The notes: generated by a model not told the origin, from the letters alone. A DNA stretch of 64,000 bases from Pontibacter chinhatensis (GCF_900113285.1 NZ_FOOT01000002.1:62001-126000), one strand, 5' to 3'; positions 16,176-25,862 are shown, counted from the first letter of the stretch. Numbers and translations are program-made.

Positions 16176-18002
16176 TTAATGTGTTAGTATGATTTTTCTC
16201 GTGATAATAGCTTTTCTATTCTGAATACGCAAAGTATAAACCCCCGGTGGCAGCTGCCCTAAGGTGAGCGGCTCCTGCCTGTTTTTATACTTTTGCTGAT
16301 GCACCTGCCGCCCCAGCACGTCGAATACCTGCACCTGCTCATAAGGCTCGCTCAGGTACACCTCGCCCCGGCTTGGGTTCGGGAACACGCGCATAACAGC
16401 ATTATAGCGGTCCTCCTCCAGCCCCAGCGGCACCTCTCCCACCATCACAGGACGCATCATGATGGCGCCTTTAAAGGTTGTTTCCTCGGCCCAGCCACCG
16501 GAAGCGGTATAGGTAAACCTTCGGCCTGTGGCATCCTCATTCCTGTCGAAACCAATATTGATGTAGCGGCTACCGGGCTGCGTCCAGCCGATGTAGAAGC
16601 TGCCCTGCACCCGCACTGGCTGCGTCAGCGCCACCTCGTAAAACCCGTTCAGGGAATCGGAGTACTGCACCTGGAAGCTTTGCTGGTAAATAGACTCGCC
16701 GGGCAGTCCGTTGTCATCGCTCCAAATCCGGAAGGTGATGGCAGTGCCTGAGATGTCCTGCCCCACCCGCGGGAAGTATACCCGAAAGGCCCGCACCTGA
16801 TCTACCTGGTTCACGTCGAAGCGCTGGGCCACCTGCGTGTTGGCGGTGCCCAGAAAACTGAAGCCGGCCTCTGCCGTGCCGTCGTCATAGGCATAGTAAT
16901 CGGAGAAGGTGGTGCGGCGCTCGGTGATGTCGTTGGCGCGCTGCTGTGCGTTTTGCTCTTTCGTGTCGAGCCAGATGCCGTGGACCAGCGTGAAGCTGTC
17001 AGTTTGCGGCAGCGCAACGTTCTCCAGCCGCGGGTTGCCGCTCACCTGGTATTGCCGGGCCAGGCCCGGCACCAGTGCCTGCTCCCGTAAAAAAGTATCG
17101 GCAGCGGTGGCATTTATACTTTTGATATAGCCCCGCCAGCTGATAGCCCCCGGAAAATCGCCGAGGTTATTGAGCGTCGCCCATACCGTGTCGGCCAGCT
17201 CTCCCTCCGGGTTTGCGAGAAATTGGCGGGCGGGCATGGTCGTATAGTTTTTCAGCAACCTGCTTACACTTTCGCTGATGGCTATGTCGCGGGTGGTGTT
17301 CTGGCCTTTGCGCCGGTTTCGGTCCAGCTCCACGTAATCCAGGTTCCAGACATCGGCCAGGCCATTGCGCAGCCCCACGTTGCGGAACCGGAACCGGAAG
17401 CCGCTGTGAAAAAAGCGTGCCTCCCGCAGCTCTACAAACACCTGCGCAAAATCGGTCACCTCGCCCACCGCCGGCTGGCGCCATACTTCCTGCCATACTT
17501 CCGTGTTATCCAGAAACTCCAGCACCAGGTAGCGCTGGTTGTCCTCGGTGCGGTCCGGCACATCACCCAAGCCACCCGACTGCCAGTAAAAGCTCAGGTA
17601 CACCGAGTCGGCTGGCGTGAGGTTGCCTAAAAGAATGGGCGCAGAAGCCAGGGTGTCGGAGGCGCCCGCCGCCAGGGTGTTGGGAGCATAGGCTTGCCCA
17701 CGTGCATCCAGGCCATCCAGAGAAGCTACGTTTTTGGTGATGGGGCGCAGCGCATAGCGGTTGTTGATGAAAACGCCGCCACTGCTCCACCTCGATGTAT
17801 CCAGGCTGTCGTAGCGGGCAAAGTCGTCGAAAAAGGGCAAGTTCTGCTCTGCTGCCCGGCGTAGTTGGTGCTGCGCTGGCGTAGGTTTATACTTCTGCGG
17901 CTGGCGGGCTTCCTGCTGCAAAGGCTGCAGTACCACCTGCGCAGAGGCGCCTGTAGCGGCCATTCCGAAGGAAAGAAGTATAAGTGCCAGCTGTTTTTTC
18001 AT
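16176..18002 (-). CDS. T9SS type A sorting-domain secreted protein
   Basis: The start at 18002 (MKKQLALILLSFGM...) gives a good signal peptide ending near ASAQ. The 608-residue protein has a large beta-rich extracellular part and ends in a type IX secretion sorting domain of about 75 residues. That domain contains VFPNPSRGEV, VFDVLGRQV, LPPGVYTLRI and a terminal KIILT. Proteins with this tail cross the outer membrane and are anchored or released by the type IX system of Bacteroidota. The central region has jelly-roll-like aromatic strands but no catalytic motif that I could identify. Its role may be structural or adhesive. Confidence 0.88.
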   Translation of the reverse strand: MKKQLALILLSFGMAATGASAQVVLQPLQQEARQPQKYKPTPAQHQLRRAAEQNLPFFDDFARYDSLDTSRWSSGGVFINNRYALRPITKNVASLDGLDARGQAYAPNTLAAGASDTLASAPILLGNLTPADSVYLSFYWQSGGLGDVPDRTEDNQRYLVLEFLDNTEVWQEVWRQPAVGEVTDFAQVFVELREARFFHSGFRFRFRNVGLRNGLADVWNLDYVELDRNRRKGQNTTRDIAISESVSRLLKNYTTMPARQFLANPEGELADTVWATLNNLGDFPGAISWRGYIKSINATAADTFLREQALVPGLARQYQVSGNPRLENVALPQTDSFTLVHGIWLDTKEQNAQQRANDITERRTTFSDYYAYDDGTAEAGFSFLGTANTQVAQRFDVNQVDQVRAFRVYFPRVGQDISGTAITFRIWSDDNGLPGESIYQQSFQVQYSDSLNGFYEVALTQPVRVQGSFYIGWTQPGSRYINIGFDRNEDATGRRFTYTASGGWAEETTFKGAIMMRPVMVGEVPLGLEEDRYNAVMRVFPNPSRGEVYLSEPYEQVQVFDVLGRQVHQQKYKNRQEPLTLGQLPPGVYTLRIQNRKAIITRKIILTH

Positions 18003-18199
18003 CCGAAGTATAAATTTAAAGCAAAAGGTAGCATTTCCGCTACTTCCATGCAAACCGAAAGGTTGCCCGCAAGCTAGAACGACTGTAACCGGGTTGAAAT
18101 TTTAGGCATCCTGCACCCGTATTTATACTTTCGAAATGCCGCCAATTTCATCAGCAGAGGCCAGGGAAAAGAGAAGCAAACCCATCATTAGTCGCGCAA

Positions 18200-18230
18200 C
18201 AAAAAACGCCCGCCATTGCTGGCAGGCGTT
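18200..18230 (-). terminator. Terminator of the PASTA protein gene
   Basis: On the minus strand AACGCC-T-GCCA pairs with TGGC-G-GGCGTT (one internal mismatch), followed by TTTTTT. It lies about 35 bases after the stop at 18266. Confidence 0.8.
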
Positions 18231-18265
18231 CCTGTTTATACCTTGATTTTATACTTTGCTTGGGT

Positions 18266-19042
18266 TTAATCGATTCCCTGCACCGGTTCCTGGCTAGCTA
18301 CCCAAAGATCCACCAGCTCTCCTACGCGGATTCTGGCACCCACCTCGGCGTACGGACGCTGCTTCACGACAGTACCGTCGGGCTCGCCTGAGCCCTGTAC
18401 GTAGAAAATGTTGCCAATCTGCAGCCCCTGCCCCACTAAGAGCACGGAGGCTTCATCCACTGGCATACCCACTACCTTTGGCATCTCAAACTCTGTCTCG
18501 CCCAGGCCATCACCCACATGCAGGTCCACCACGGAGCCTTTCGGGATCATCTCCCCGGGCTTCACCTCCTTGCCATCCACAAACTGTTTTAGCACGGCAT
18601 TCTGCTGCAGGTCCGGCACAAACGTAATCTTGCCTTTGCGCAAATCGTAGCTTTTCAGGATGAGCTCGGCGTTCTTCACGGAGCCGTCAATGAGCTTCGG
18701 CATCTTGATCATCGGCGGGTTTTTCATGTTCACCGAGATGTAGATCTTGCGGTTTTCCTTCACCTTCTGCCCCGGCGCCGGGTCCTGCGTCAGCACCTCG
18801 AAAGGCTTCTGGTCAGGCCGGTACGTGGAGTCGTTGATGAAGTAGCGCAGACTCTGCTCCTCCAGCACCGCCTCCGCATCGGCCAGCTGCAAACCGGTTA
18901 TCTTAGGCACCGAAATGCTCTCGCCATGGTTAGTGGTGGAGGGTAAGTAAAAGTAAAAGAAACCTAAAATCAGGGCCGCCACAATAACGCCCATAATAAG
19001 TAGATGCATTATAACACCCAGAAATGACTTCGCTTTAAACAT
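18266..19042 (-). CDS. Membrane-anchored triple PASTA protein
   Basis: This 258-residue protein has a short cytoplasmic N-terminus, one membrane helix at about residues 9-30, and three PASTA repeats at about 42-108, 112-180 and 185-253. Each repeat begins with a P..G....A pattern (VPKITGLQLADAEAVL, MPKLIDGSVKNAELIL, MPKVVGMPVDEASVLL). PASTA domains bind peptidoglycan fragments and usually occur on Ser/Thr kinases or penicillin-binding proteins. Here no kinase or transpeptidase domain is attached. It follows the double D-Ala-D-Ala ligase gene by 87 bases on the same strand, which supports a cell-wall role. Confidence 0.9.
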   Translation of the reverse strand: MFKAKSFLGVIMHLLIMGVIVAALILGFFYFYLPSTTNHGESISVPKITGLQLADAEAVLEEQSLRYFINDSTYRPDQKPFEVLTQDPAPGQKVKENRKIYISVNMKNPPMIKMPKLIDGSVKNAELILKSYDLRKGKITFVPDLQQNAVLKQFVDGKEVKPGEMIPKGSVVDLHVGDGLGETEFEMPKVVGMPVDEASVLLVGQGLQIGNIFYVQGSGEPDGTVVKQRPYAEVGARIRVGELVDLWVASQEPVQGID

Positions 19043-19129
19043 GCGGTATGGTGATTGTTGAATTGTTAAATGGCTGATTACCTTTTTAACTCAACTTTCT
19101 AACTTTTTAACGTTCTAATTTTCTAACTT

Positions 19130-21832
19130 CTAAATTTCCGCTTTCATTTTGGTTCGCTCCATGCCGTACTGCAGGATGCGGTCGATGAAATCGTAAGGCT
19201 TGTAGCCGTTGATAGCGGTCTGGTGGAAGATACAGGTGGCCGGCGTCATGCCTGGCAGGGAGTTCACCTCGATGATGATTGTCTCCACCTCGTCGTTCTC
19301 CAGCACGCGCACAAAGGCGTCGATACGGGCGTAGCCTTCGATGTTCAGTATCTGGGCCACACGCCTGAGGTCTTCTTTCACCTTGTCGGAAATCTTCTGA
19401 CGGCGCTCAGGGTCAGCAGCGTAACGGGCGGGTGTAATGTTCTGCCCCTCTCCGGCCAAAAACTTCTCCTCCAGCGATAGCACCTCCCCTTCGGCCAGGG
19501 CCTCCGACGCCTCAAACACCTCGTAGCTAACTGTACCGTCCGGGTTATACTTGGTCAGCAAACCACCGGTGATCTCCAGGAAGTGCTTGGCGCCGTTTCG
19601 GCTGATGAGCGTTTCCACCAGGAAGCCCACCTTGTTCGGGAATTCCTCCTTAAAGCCCAGCGACAGCGTGCGGGCGCATTCGGTATCCAGCTCCTCCATC
19701 TCCCGGAAAATCAGCGTCGTGAACGCCTCCAGCTCCTGGCGGTTCTTGATCTTTTTTACGGCAGAGCTACAGCCATCGTCGGCCGGCTTGGCTATGAACG
19801 GGTACGGGAACTGCGCTTCTATACTTTGGTAGAAAGCCTCCTTATCCTGCAGCCAGTCCTCTTTCCAGGCCATGGCGTGCTTGGCTACCGGTACCCCGTG
19901 CCTGCCTAGGATCTCATTCGTTTCATACTTGTTGATGGTGATCTGCGAAGAGCGGATTCCGGAGCCGTTGTATGGGATATACAGCTTCTCCAGTTCCTGC
20001 TGCAGCGCCCCATCCTCACCCGGACGACCGTGCAGGGCGATAAACACCACATCCACCAGGTTTTTGAGTTGCTCGTACGTAATGCGCTGCGGCTCCTGCA
20101 GGCTGCGCCCTGTATACTTTTTCGTGATGCTGGATGCCTCCTCAATGATCTGGGCCAGCACCGGATGCGGCTTTCCGCCCTGCTCAAAGTATAGCACCTT
20201 CTCTTTGATGTCGTCAGCGTTGTCCTTGAGCATGATGTTGATCGGAATCGAATACAGGCGGTGCGCCTCGTTGCTTCCGGTCAGGAAGATGGGCAGCGGC
20301 TCATACTTCACAGAAGACGACAGCTTCTCGTAAATATTGCGTCCGCTCTCCACCGAAATATGGCGCTCCGAAGAGTAACCGCCCATGATCACACCCACGC
20401 GAATTTTCTCCTGGCGGTGCGCCTGCTCGTCTTTTATACTTTTATCCAGCTGCTGCAAGAGGCGCGATAGCCTTACGGTGTCTTTACCCGTTTTCAGACG
20501 CTCGGCCAGCGAGGTGCGGATAATATAGGTCAGGAACTGCGACGGGTTCAGGCCGATTTCCGCTGCCTGGTGGAAGAAGAAGGACGAAGGCAGCATGCCC
20601 GACGTAGTATTCGGGTCGTTGAGGAAAATATTGCCTTCCTCGGTAATAAAGCCATCCAGGCGGGCATACACGTTAAAGCCAAAGTCTTTAAAGAGCTTGC
20701 TCGTGGCCCTGCGTATACTTTGGATCTGCTCGGTTGGCAGGTTAATCGGCGTAATTTTGCGACTTAGGCCCGGCAGGTATTTTGAACGGTAGTCGAATAC
20801 CTCGCTGCCTTTCACAATCTCGGTTGGCGGCAAAGCAATCGGCTCGCCCTGCTCGTCTTGCACCACAATGCAGGAGAATTCCTTGCCCTGGATAAAGGCC
20901 TCTACCAGAATCTGCTGCTCGTGCTCTATGTTCGTCAGCGTGATGCTGTCGGTGGCAGTAGTATGGAACGTATGGTTGATGTGGTTGAAAAGCTCCTCGG
21001 GATGATAGATAATCTGGCCATCCTCCAGCACCACCGGCATGCCGATGCCCTCGCGGATATCCACCAGCTGCTTCATGCTCATCAGCTGCTTCTCCTCGCC
21101 CAGGGCCAGCCACTGGCTCTTGTAAATGGTCTTGGTAAAGAAGCTGCGCTCTACACTTTTCTCAAAGGCATCAAAATTATCTTCTTTGATGATGGATACC
21201 CCGATGGAAGAGCCCTGATGCGGCGCCTTGAGCACCAGCGGCAGGTGCAGCGCCGATTTTACCTCCTCAAAAATCTGGCGACGGTTCTGCTTCTTGCTCC
21301 AATCGGCATACTTGATAATCCTGTAATCCGGGGTCGGGAAACCGTGCTGCTTGAGCATTTCCTTCTGCGCTATCTTGTCAATCCCGATAGCTGACGGAAG
21401 TATGCCTGAGCCCGAGTAAGGAATATGGTACCACTCCAGCAGACCCTGGATACTGCCATCCTCTCCGTAAGGGCCGTGCAGTGTCAGAAATGCAAAGTCG
21501 AAATGGTCCTTGAACTCATTCGGCTGCAAACGCTTGCCTGCTTTGGCGATAATCCGGTCCTGCTCTTCTATGCTTAGCTCGCCCAGCGACTCGAGGTAGA
21601 TCTGCAGCCCGTGCTCGCTTTCCGGCAGGGCCTCCACCGGCGGGTAGAAGTCGCGGATAGTGCCCTTGTAGATAAACTGCCAGTCGAGCAGAATGAAGTT
21701 GCCCAGGCTGTCTACAAACACCGGAACGGTCTCAAACAGAGACTTGTCTAAATTGTCGTACACTGTACGGCCACCCGCAAACGAAATTTCACGCTCGCGC
21801 GACGGACCACCGAAGATTATACCTACTTTCAT
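19130..21832 (-). CDS. ddl: Double D-alanine--D-alanine ligase (tandem ATP-grasp fusion)
   Basis: The 900-residue product consists of two consecutive Ddl-like units, about 1-455 and 476-900; ordinary Ddl enzymes are 300-370 residues. Each unit starts with a Gly-rich N-terminal motif (GIIFGGPSREREIS and GVIMGGYSSERHIS) and has an HG..GEDG loop (LHGPYGEDGS, LHGRPGEDGA). Each ends in an ATP-grasp metal site (ARLDGF...NDPNTTSGM and ARIDAF...EVNSLPGMT). Both halves keep the main ligands, so both could be active, although their inserts and lids differ. Ddl makes the D-Ala-D-Ala dipeptide for peptidoglycan. It heads an operon with the PASTA gene. Confidence 0.9.
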   Translation of the reverse strand: MKVGIIFGGPSREREISFAGGRTVYDNLDKSLFETVPVFVDSLGNFILLDWQFIYKGTIRDFYPPVEALPESEHGLQIYLESLGELSIEEQDRIIAKAGKRLQPNEFKDHFDFAFLTLHGPYGEDGSIQGLLEWYHIPYSGSGILPSAIGIDKIAQKEMLKQHGFPTPDYRIIKYADWSKKQNRRQIFEEVKSALHLPLVLKAPHQGSSIGVSIIKEDNFDAFEKSVERSFFTKTIYKSQWLALGEEKQLMSMKQLVDIREGIGMPVVLEDGQIIYHPEELFNHINHTFHTTATDSITLTNIEHEQQILVEAFIQGKEFSCIVVQDEQGEPIALPPTEIVKGSEVFDYRSKYLPGLSRKITPINLPTEQIQSIRRATSKLFKDFGFNVYARLDGFITEEGNIFLNDPNTTSGMLPSSFFFHQAAEIGLNPSQFLTYIIRTSLAERLKTGKDTVRLSRLLQQLDKSIKDEQAHRQEKIRVGVIMGGYSSERHISVESGRNIYEKLSSSVKYEPLPIFLTGSNEAHRLYSIPINIMLKDNADDIKEKVLYFEQGGKPHPVLAQIIEEASSITKKYTGRSLQEPQRITYEQLKNLVDVVFIALHGRPGEDGALQQELEKLYIPYNGSGIRSSQITINKYETNEILGRHGVPVAKHAMAWKEDWLQDKEAFYQSIEAQFPYPFIAKPADDGCSSAVKKIKNRQELEAFTTLIFREMEELDTECARTLSLGFKEEFPNKVGFLVETLISRNGAKHFLEITGGLLTKYNPDGTVSYEVFEASEALAEGEVLSLEEKFLAGEGQNITPARYAADPERRQKISDKVKEDLRRVAQILNIEGYARIDAFVRVLENDEVETIIIEVNSLPGMTPATCIFHQTAINGYKPYDFIDRILQYGMERTKMKAEI

Positions 21833-22690
21833 TCTTGCAAAGGTAACAAATGAGGGGCTTAAGTTAAGTAGAATTTAGGATGTTAAAAAAATGCCTTGGT
21901 TTATACTTTTAACAACTGCACAAACGCCATTCCAAAAGGGCTGCTGCAGCGGGAGGATTTATACTTTGGGTAAGCGAGAGGCAGCTGATTAATGAGGATG
22001 TGATTTGAGGCAGTCGGGTTGTGGTACCGGGTCCAACCACCCCTAACCCCTCCTTGGCTAAGGCGGGGAGTCTGTGACTACCACCTTGCATAGTATAAGC
22101 GCTGTAGGAGAAGATATTGGAGGAACACCCCTATAGTCCCCTCAAGGGGACAGTTTATACTTGTTGCATAGCAAGGGCAGCAGCTATCGAACTGCTTCCC
22201 AGCCTACCTGCTGTTCCGGATTTGCAATCCGGAACCACCTACTATACGGATTTAAAATTCGCTTTTCTGCCAGTAGCCACTGCCTTTGCAGATTACAAAT
22301 CCGCTGTTCCATACTTTCGGATTGCAAATCCGAAAGAGCAGGTATAAACGGACACGAGCTACATGCTAGCGCCAAGGAAAGTATAAACCAGCAAGTTTAA
22401 AAGCCTGGCAAAAGTATAACCGCAAGTATAAGTATGGCTCTGCGAGCCACTCGGATTGCAAATCCGAAAAGATAGAAAGGCACAGGTTGCCCTGTCCCGA
22501 AGCATTTCGGCGAAACCCGCGCCAGCAATAGAGCAGCAATGGCACAAGCAGCCGCTATGAAGTTTAAAGAAAAATCAAGCTTAAAAACAGAAAAGCCACT
22601 GGCTTTCGGCGCAGCGGCTAATCTTCCTTTGGCTATACTTTTTATACTTCTGCTAGTCGCTTTCACATACGTTACAAAAGTATACTTATC
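21833..22690. repeat. Intergenic REP-like repeat region
   Basis: No gene was seen in about 850 bases. Three palindromes share a core CGGATT-(TGC or GCA)-AATCCG: 22213-22235, 22313-22335 and 22451-22467. Weaker copies lie near 22246 and 22292. A composite repeat (22023-22075 and about 22130-22200) recurs at 45.3-45.6 kb. The TATACTT/AAGTATA heptamer occurs about ten times, including the palindrome AAGTATACTT near 22678. Confidence 0.8.
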
Positions 22691-22693
22691 TGC

Positions 22694-24247
22694 TTAAAAC
22701 GGTGGTTCCTCGTCAAAGTTGGAGGCAGGGAAGCCACCACCACCCTCGTTCATACGACTACCCAAACGGATAGCGCCTGGCGTCTCGGTATCGAAGGTGC
22801 TGTTGGGCAGGGCGTTGAACCCGCCCATACTATCTCCCCCGAAGTCGCTGTCGAGGTTGGTAAACTTAGTATACTTCCCGATAAATTTCAACTGCACGTT
22901 CTCCAGCGAGCCGTTACGGTGCTTGGCAATGATCACCTCTCCCACGCCGGCAGTCGGGTTGCCCATCTCGTCCTCGGTGATTCCGTAGTATTCCGGACGG
23001 TAGAGGAAGCACACCATGTCGGCGTCCTGCTCTATCGAACCGGATTCACGAAGGTCAGAGAGCTGCGGGCGCTTGTCGCCCCCACGCGTTTCCACGGCAC
23101 GGCTTAGCTGCGAGAGCGCAATCACGGGCACGTTGAGCTCCTTGGCCAGCATCTTCAGGGCACGTGAGATGGAGGCAATCTCCTGCTCACGGTTACCACC
23201 ACCCTTGCCATCGGCGTTGCCGCTCATCAGCTGCAGGTAGTCGATGATGATCATCTGGATGTCGTACTGGGCCTTGAGACGGCGGCACTTGGTACGCAGC
23301 TCCCGGATAGAAAGGCCCGGCGTATCGTCAATATAAATTGGTGCCTCGGTAAGCTTGGCAATTTTATGGTTAAGCTGCGCCCATTCATACTCTTCCAGGC
23401 TACCCTTCTTAATCTTCTCCGACTCCAGCTCCGCCTCCGAAGAAATGAGACGATTCACCAGCTGCAGGGACGACATCTCCAGCGAAAAGATGGCTACGCC
23501 CTTGCCAAAGTCCACGGCAGCGTTACGCATACAGGAAAGCACGAAGGCCGTTTTACCCATCGCCGGGCGGGCCGCTAGGATAACCAGGTCAGACTTCTGC
23601 CAGCCTGACGTTACACGGTCCAGCGCCGTCAAGCCACTCGGCACACCGGTCAGGCCGTCGGTTTGCTTGCGCTTCTCCTCCAGTTCCTTAATGGCCTGGT
23701 GCATGAGCGAGCGCATGTCGTCAAAGTTCTTGCGGATGTTGGATTCCGATACCTCGTAGAGCTTGGCCTCGGTCTTATCGAGCAGCTCAAACACGTCCGT
23801 GGTATCCTCATAGGCATTGGTGAGCACCTCCGAGGAAATCGAGATCAGGTCACGCTTGATAGAGTTTTCCGTGATGATACGGGCGTGGTATTCGATATTC
23901 GCTGCGGAGTTGACACGGGTGGTCAGCTGCGCAATGTAGTAGGCGCCGCCGGCCAGTTCCAGCTCGCCGTGCTCCCGCAGCTCCTGCGTCACTGTTAGAA
24001 TGTCGATCGGCTCCGACTTATCGAAAAGAGAAAGGATGGCCTTAAAAATCCGCTGGTGCGATTCCTTGTAAAAGCTCTGCGGTCGCAGAATATCAATTAC
24101 GTTTGTTAGGGCATCTTTCTCCAGCATCAGAGCGCCTAGTACGGCCTCCTCCAAGTCAAGGGCCTGGGGCGGCTTCTTACCCAGCTCGGTTACAAGCGGG
24201 GCTTTTTTCTGCCATCCGTTGCGGTTGCCCGCAGGCCGCACATTCAT
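22694..24247 (-). CDS. dnaB: Replicative DNA helicase DnaB
   Basis: This 517-residue replicative helicase unwinds DNA ahead of the replication fork and recruits primase. The N-terminal collar domain begins PPQALDLEEAVLGALML, and the RecA-like motor has Walker A ARPAMGKTAF (about 226-235), a Walker B-type IIIDYLQLM, and the SRALKMLAKELNVP and LRESGSIEQDADM blocks. The ATG at 24247 is chosen because GGAGGAG precedes it at proper spacing, and a -7 element at 24268-24275 would start the transcript near 24262. Upstream ATGs at 24253 and 24262 remain possible. No intein is present. Length is normal. Confidence 0.95.
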   Translation of the reverse strand: MNVRPAGNRNGWQKKAPLVTELGKKPPQALDLEEAVLGALMLEKDALTNVIDILRPQSFYKESHQRIFKAILSLFDKSEPIDILTVTQELREHGELELAGGAYYIAQLTTRVNSAANIEYHARIITENSIKRDLISISSEVLTNAYEDTTDVFELLDKTEAKLYEVSESNIRKNFDDMRSLMHQAIKELEEKRKQTDGLTGVPSGLTALDRVTSGWQKSDLVILAARPAMGKTAFVLSCMRNAAVDFGKGVAIFSLEMSSLQLVNRLISSEAELESEKIKKGSLEEYEWAQLNHKIAKLTEAPIYIDDTPGLSIRELRTKCRRLKAQYDIQMIIIDYLQLMSGNADGKGGGNREQEIASISRALKMLAKELNVPVIALSQLSRAVETRGGDKRPQLSDLRESGSIEQDADMVCFLYRPEYYGITEDEMGNPTAGVGEVIIAKHRNGSLENVQLKFIGKYTKFTNLDSDFGGDSMGGFNALPNSTFDTETPGAIRLGSRMNEGGGGFPASNFDEEPPF

Positions 24248-24267
24248 TTTCATCTCCTCCATAAGCA

Positions 24268-24275
24268 CAAAGATA
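24268..24275 (-). promoter_or_regulatory. -7 element of the dnaB promoter
   Basis: TATCTTTG on the minus strand matches the Bacteroidota -7 consensus TAnnTTTG exactly. No convincing -33 TTTG was found at the expected distance. The predicted transcript start is within a few bases of the first possible dnaB ATG. Confidence 0.5.
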
Positions 24276-24360
24276 TATCCTTATATAAGCTGCACCCGAA
24301 AAATGTTCGTAAAAGTTGCCCACCCGGCTTTCAACAGCGTCAAAAGCGTATGTACACAGG

Positions 24361-24400
24361 TTATCCACATGAATATACACATATCCACAAAGTATCCACA
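24361..24400 (+). promoter_or_regulatory. Cluster of three DnaA-box-like sites
   Basis: TTATCCACA (24361-24369) is identical to the consensus DnaA box. ATATCCACA (24381-24389) and GTATCCACA (24392-24400) each differ at the first base. All face the same way within 40 bases, between dnaB and mpl, followed by an AT-rich stretch. It may be a DnaA-controlled regulatory site or part of a replication origin. Confidence 0.6.
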
Positions 24401-24416
24401 TATTAACGTATAGCTA

Positions 24417-24446
24417 TTTTATTTCTAAGGAGTACTTCTAACTTTG
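24417..24446 (+). promoter_or_regulatory. Probable mpl promoter
   Basis: TAACTTTG at 24439-24446 matches the Bacteroidota -7 consensus, with a TTTT (consensus TTTG) 18 bases upstream at 24417-24420. The ATG of mpl is 25 bases downstream. Confidence 0.5.
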
Positions 24447-24471
24447 TCTGATTGAGTAAACTTTGTTGCAC

Positions 24472-25857
24472 ATGGAGAAGAAGGATTTTCAGCACATACA
24501 CCTTATCGCCGTTGGCGGTAGCATTATGCACAACCTGGCCCTGGCCCTGCACGATAAGGGCCTGAAAGTGACGGGTTCGGACGACGAAATCTATGAACCG
24601 GCCAAAAGCCGGCTGGCCGCAGCAGGCCTGCTGCCGGAGCAGGAAGGCTGGTTTCCGGAGAAACTGGACACCCGACCAGACGCCGTGATACTGGGCATGC
24701 ACGCCCGGGCCGATAACCCCGAGCTAAAGCGGGCGCAGGAACTGAACCTTCCCATCTACTCCTTTCCGGAGTTTATCTACGAGCAGAGCCGCGACAAACA
24801 GCGCGTGGTGATTGGCGGCAGCCACGGCAAAACCACCACCACCTCCATGATCATGCACGTGCTGCAGCACATCGGGCGCAAGTTCGATTATGCCGTGGGC
24901 GCGCAGTTGGAGGGCTTCGACCGCATGGTAAAACTCTCCGACGATGCTCCTGTGATCATCATCGAGGGGGATGAGTACCTGTCGGATCCGATCAAACGGG
25001 TGCCCAAGTTCCATCTGTACCACCACCACATCGCCGTTATCACGGGCATCAGCTGGGACCACATTAACGTGTTCCCGGATCCGGAGCTTTACCGCGACCA
25101 GTTCCGCATCTTTGCCGAGATGACACCGAAAGCCGGAACGCTGATCTACAACCAGGACGACGAGCAGGTGCAACTGGTAAGTGTGCCGCGCAACCCGGCC
25201 GATATCTCCTACATCGGCTATGGCGCGCACGAGCATAGCATCCGCAACGGCAAAACTATCCTGCATACCAAGAAAGAGGGCGACGTGGAAGTACAGCTTT
25301 TCGGGGAGCACAACCTGCGAAACCTGAACGCTGCTAAGGAGGTGTGCAAGAAGATTGGCGTGAAAGCGCAGGATTTCTACGCTGCCATGAGAACTTTTAA
25401 AGGAGCCGCCAAGCGTATGCAGAAACTGGGGGAAACGGCCACTTCCAACATTTACCGCGACTTTGCCCATGCCCCTTCTAAGGTGAAGGCCAGCACAGAG
25501 GCGGTGAAAAAGCAGTTCCCACAGCGCAAGCTGGTGGCAGTGCTGGAGCTCCACACGTTCAGCAGCCTGAACAAGAAATTCATCCCGCAGTATGCCGGTG
25601 CGCTGAATCTGGCCGACGAGCCTATTGTGTACTTCAGCCCGAAAACCATTGAGCACAAGCGCATGGAAATGCTCAGCGAGCAGGAGTTGAAAGAGGCTTT
25701 CCAGAACCCGAACCTGAAAGTATACACCGACTCTGAGGCACTGGAGCAGCACCTGCTGGCGCAAAACTGGCAGAACGCCAACCTGCTGCTCATGAGCTCG
25801 GGCACCTATAACAACATCAACCTGGAGGCGCTGACACAGGCGGTTCTGAAAGCCTAA
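24472..25857 (+). CDS. mpl: Mpl-type UDP-N-acetylmuramate:peptide ligase
   Basis: This 461-residue Mur-ligase-family enzyme has an N-terminal nucleotide-binding motif (HIHLIAVGGSIMHNLA), an ATP loop GGSHGKTTTTSM (about 114-125), the metal-binding IEGDEYL, and the C-terminal domain with FAHAPSKVKA. The GGS.MHNLA and IEGDEY patterns fit Mpl, the peptidoglycan-recycling enzyme that ligates a murein peptide to UDP-MurNAc, better than MurC. MurC remains the alternative because the families are close. The ATG at 24472 is preferred over a TTG nine bases upstream. The exonuclease gene follows five bases after the stop. It is divergent from dnaB. Confidence 0.85.
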   Translation: MEKKDFQHIHLIAVGGSIMHNLALALHDKGLKVTGSDDEIYEPAKSRLAAAGLLPEQEGWFPEKLDTRPDAVILGMHARADNPELKRAQELNLPIYSFPEFIYEQSRDKQRVVIGGSHGKTTTTSMIMHVLQHIGRKFDYAVGAQLEGFDRMVKLSDDAPVIIIEGDEYLSDPIKRVPKFHLYHHHIAVITGISWDHINVFPDPELYRDQFRIFAEMTPKAGTLIYNQDDEQVQLVSVPRNPADISYIGYGAHEHSIRNGKTILHTKKEGDVEVQLFGEHNLRNLNAAKEVCKKIGVKAQDFYAAMRTFKGAAKRMQKLGETATSNIYRDFAHAPSKVKASTEAVKKQFPQRKLVAVLELHTFSSLNKKFIPQYAGALNLADEPIVYFSPKTIEHKRMEMLSEQELKEAFQNPNLKVYTDSEALEQHLLAQNWQNANLLLMSSGTYNNINLEALTQAVLKA

Positions 25858-25862
25858 AAAGT

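Noticed and set aside
22200..22470. CRISPR array
   Set aside because: The repeats are palindromic, of unequal length and spacing, and no cas gene is present.
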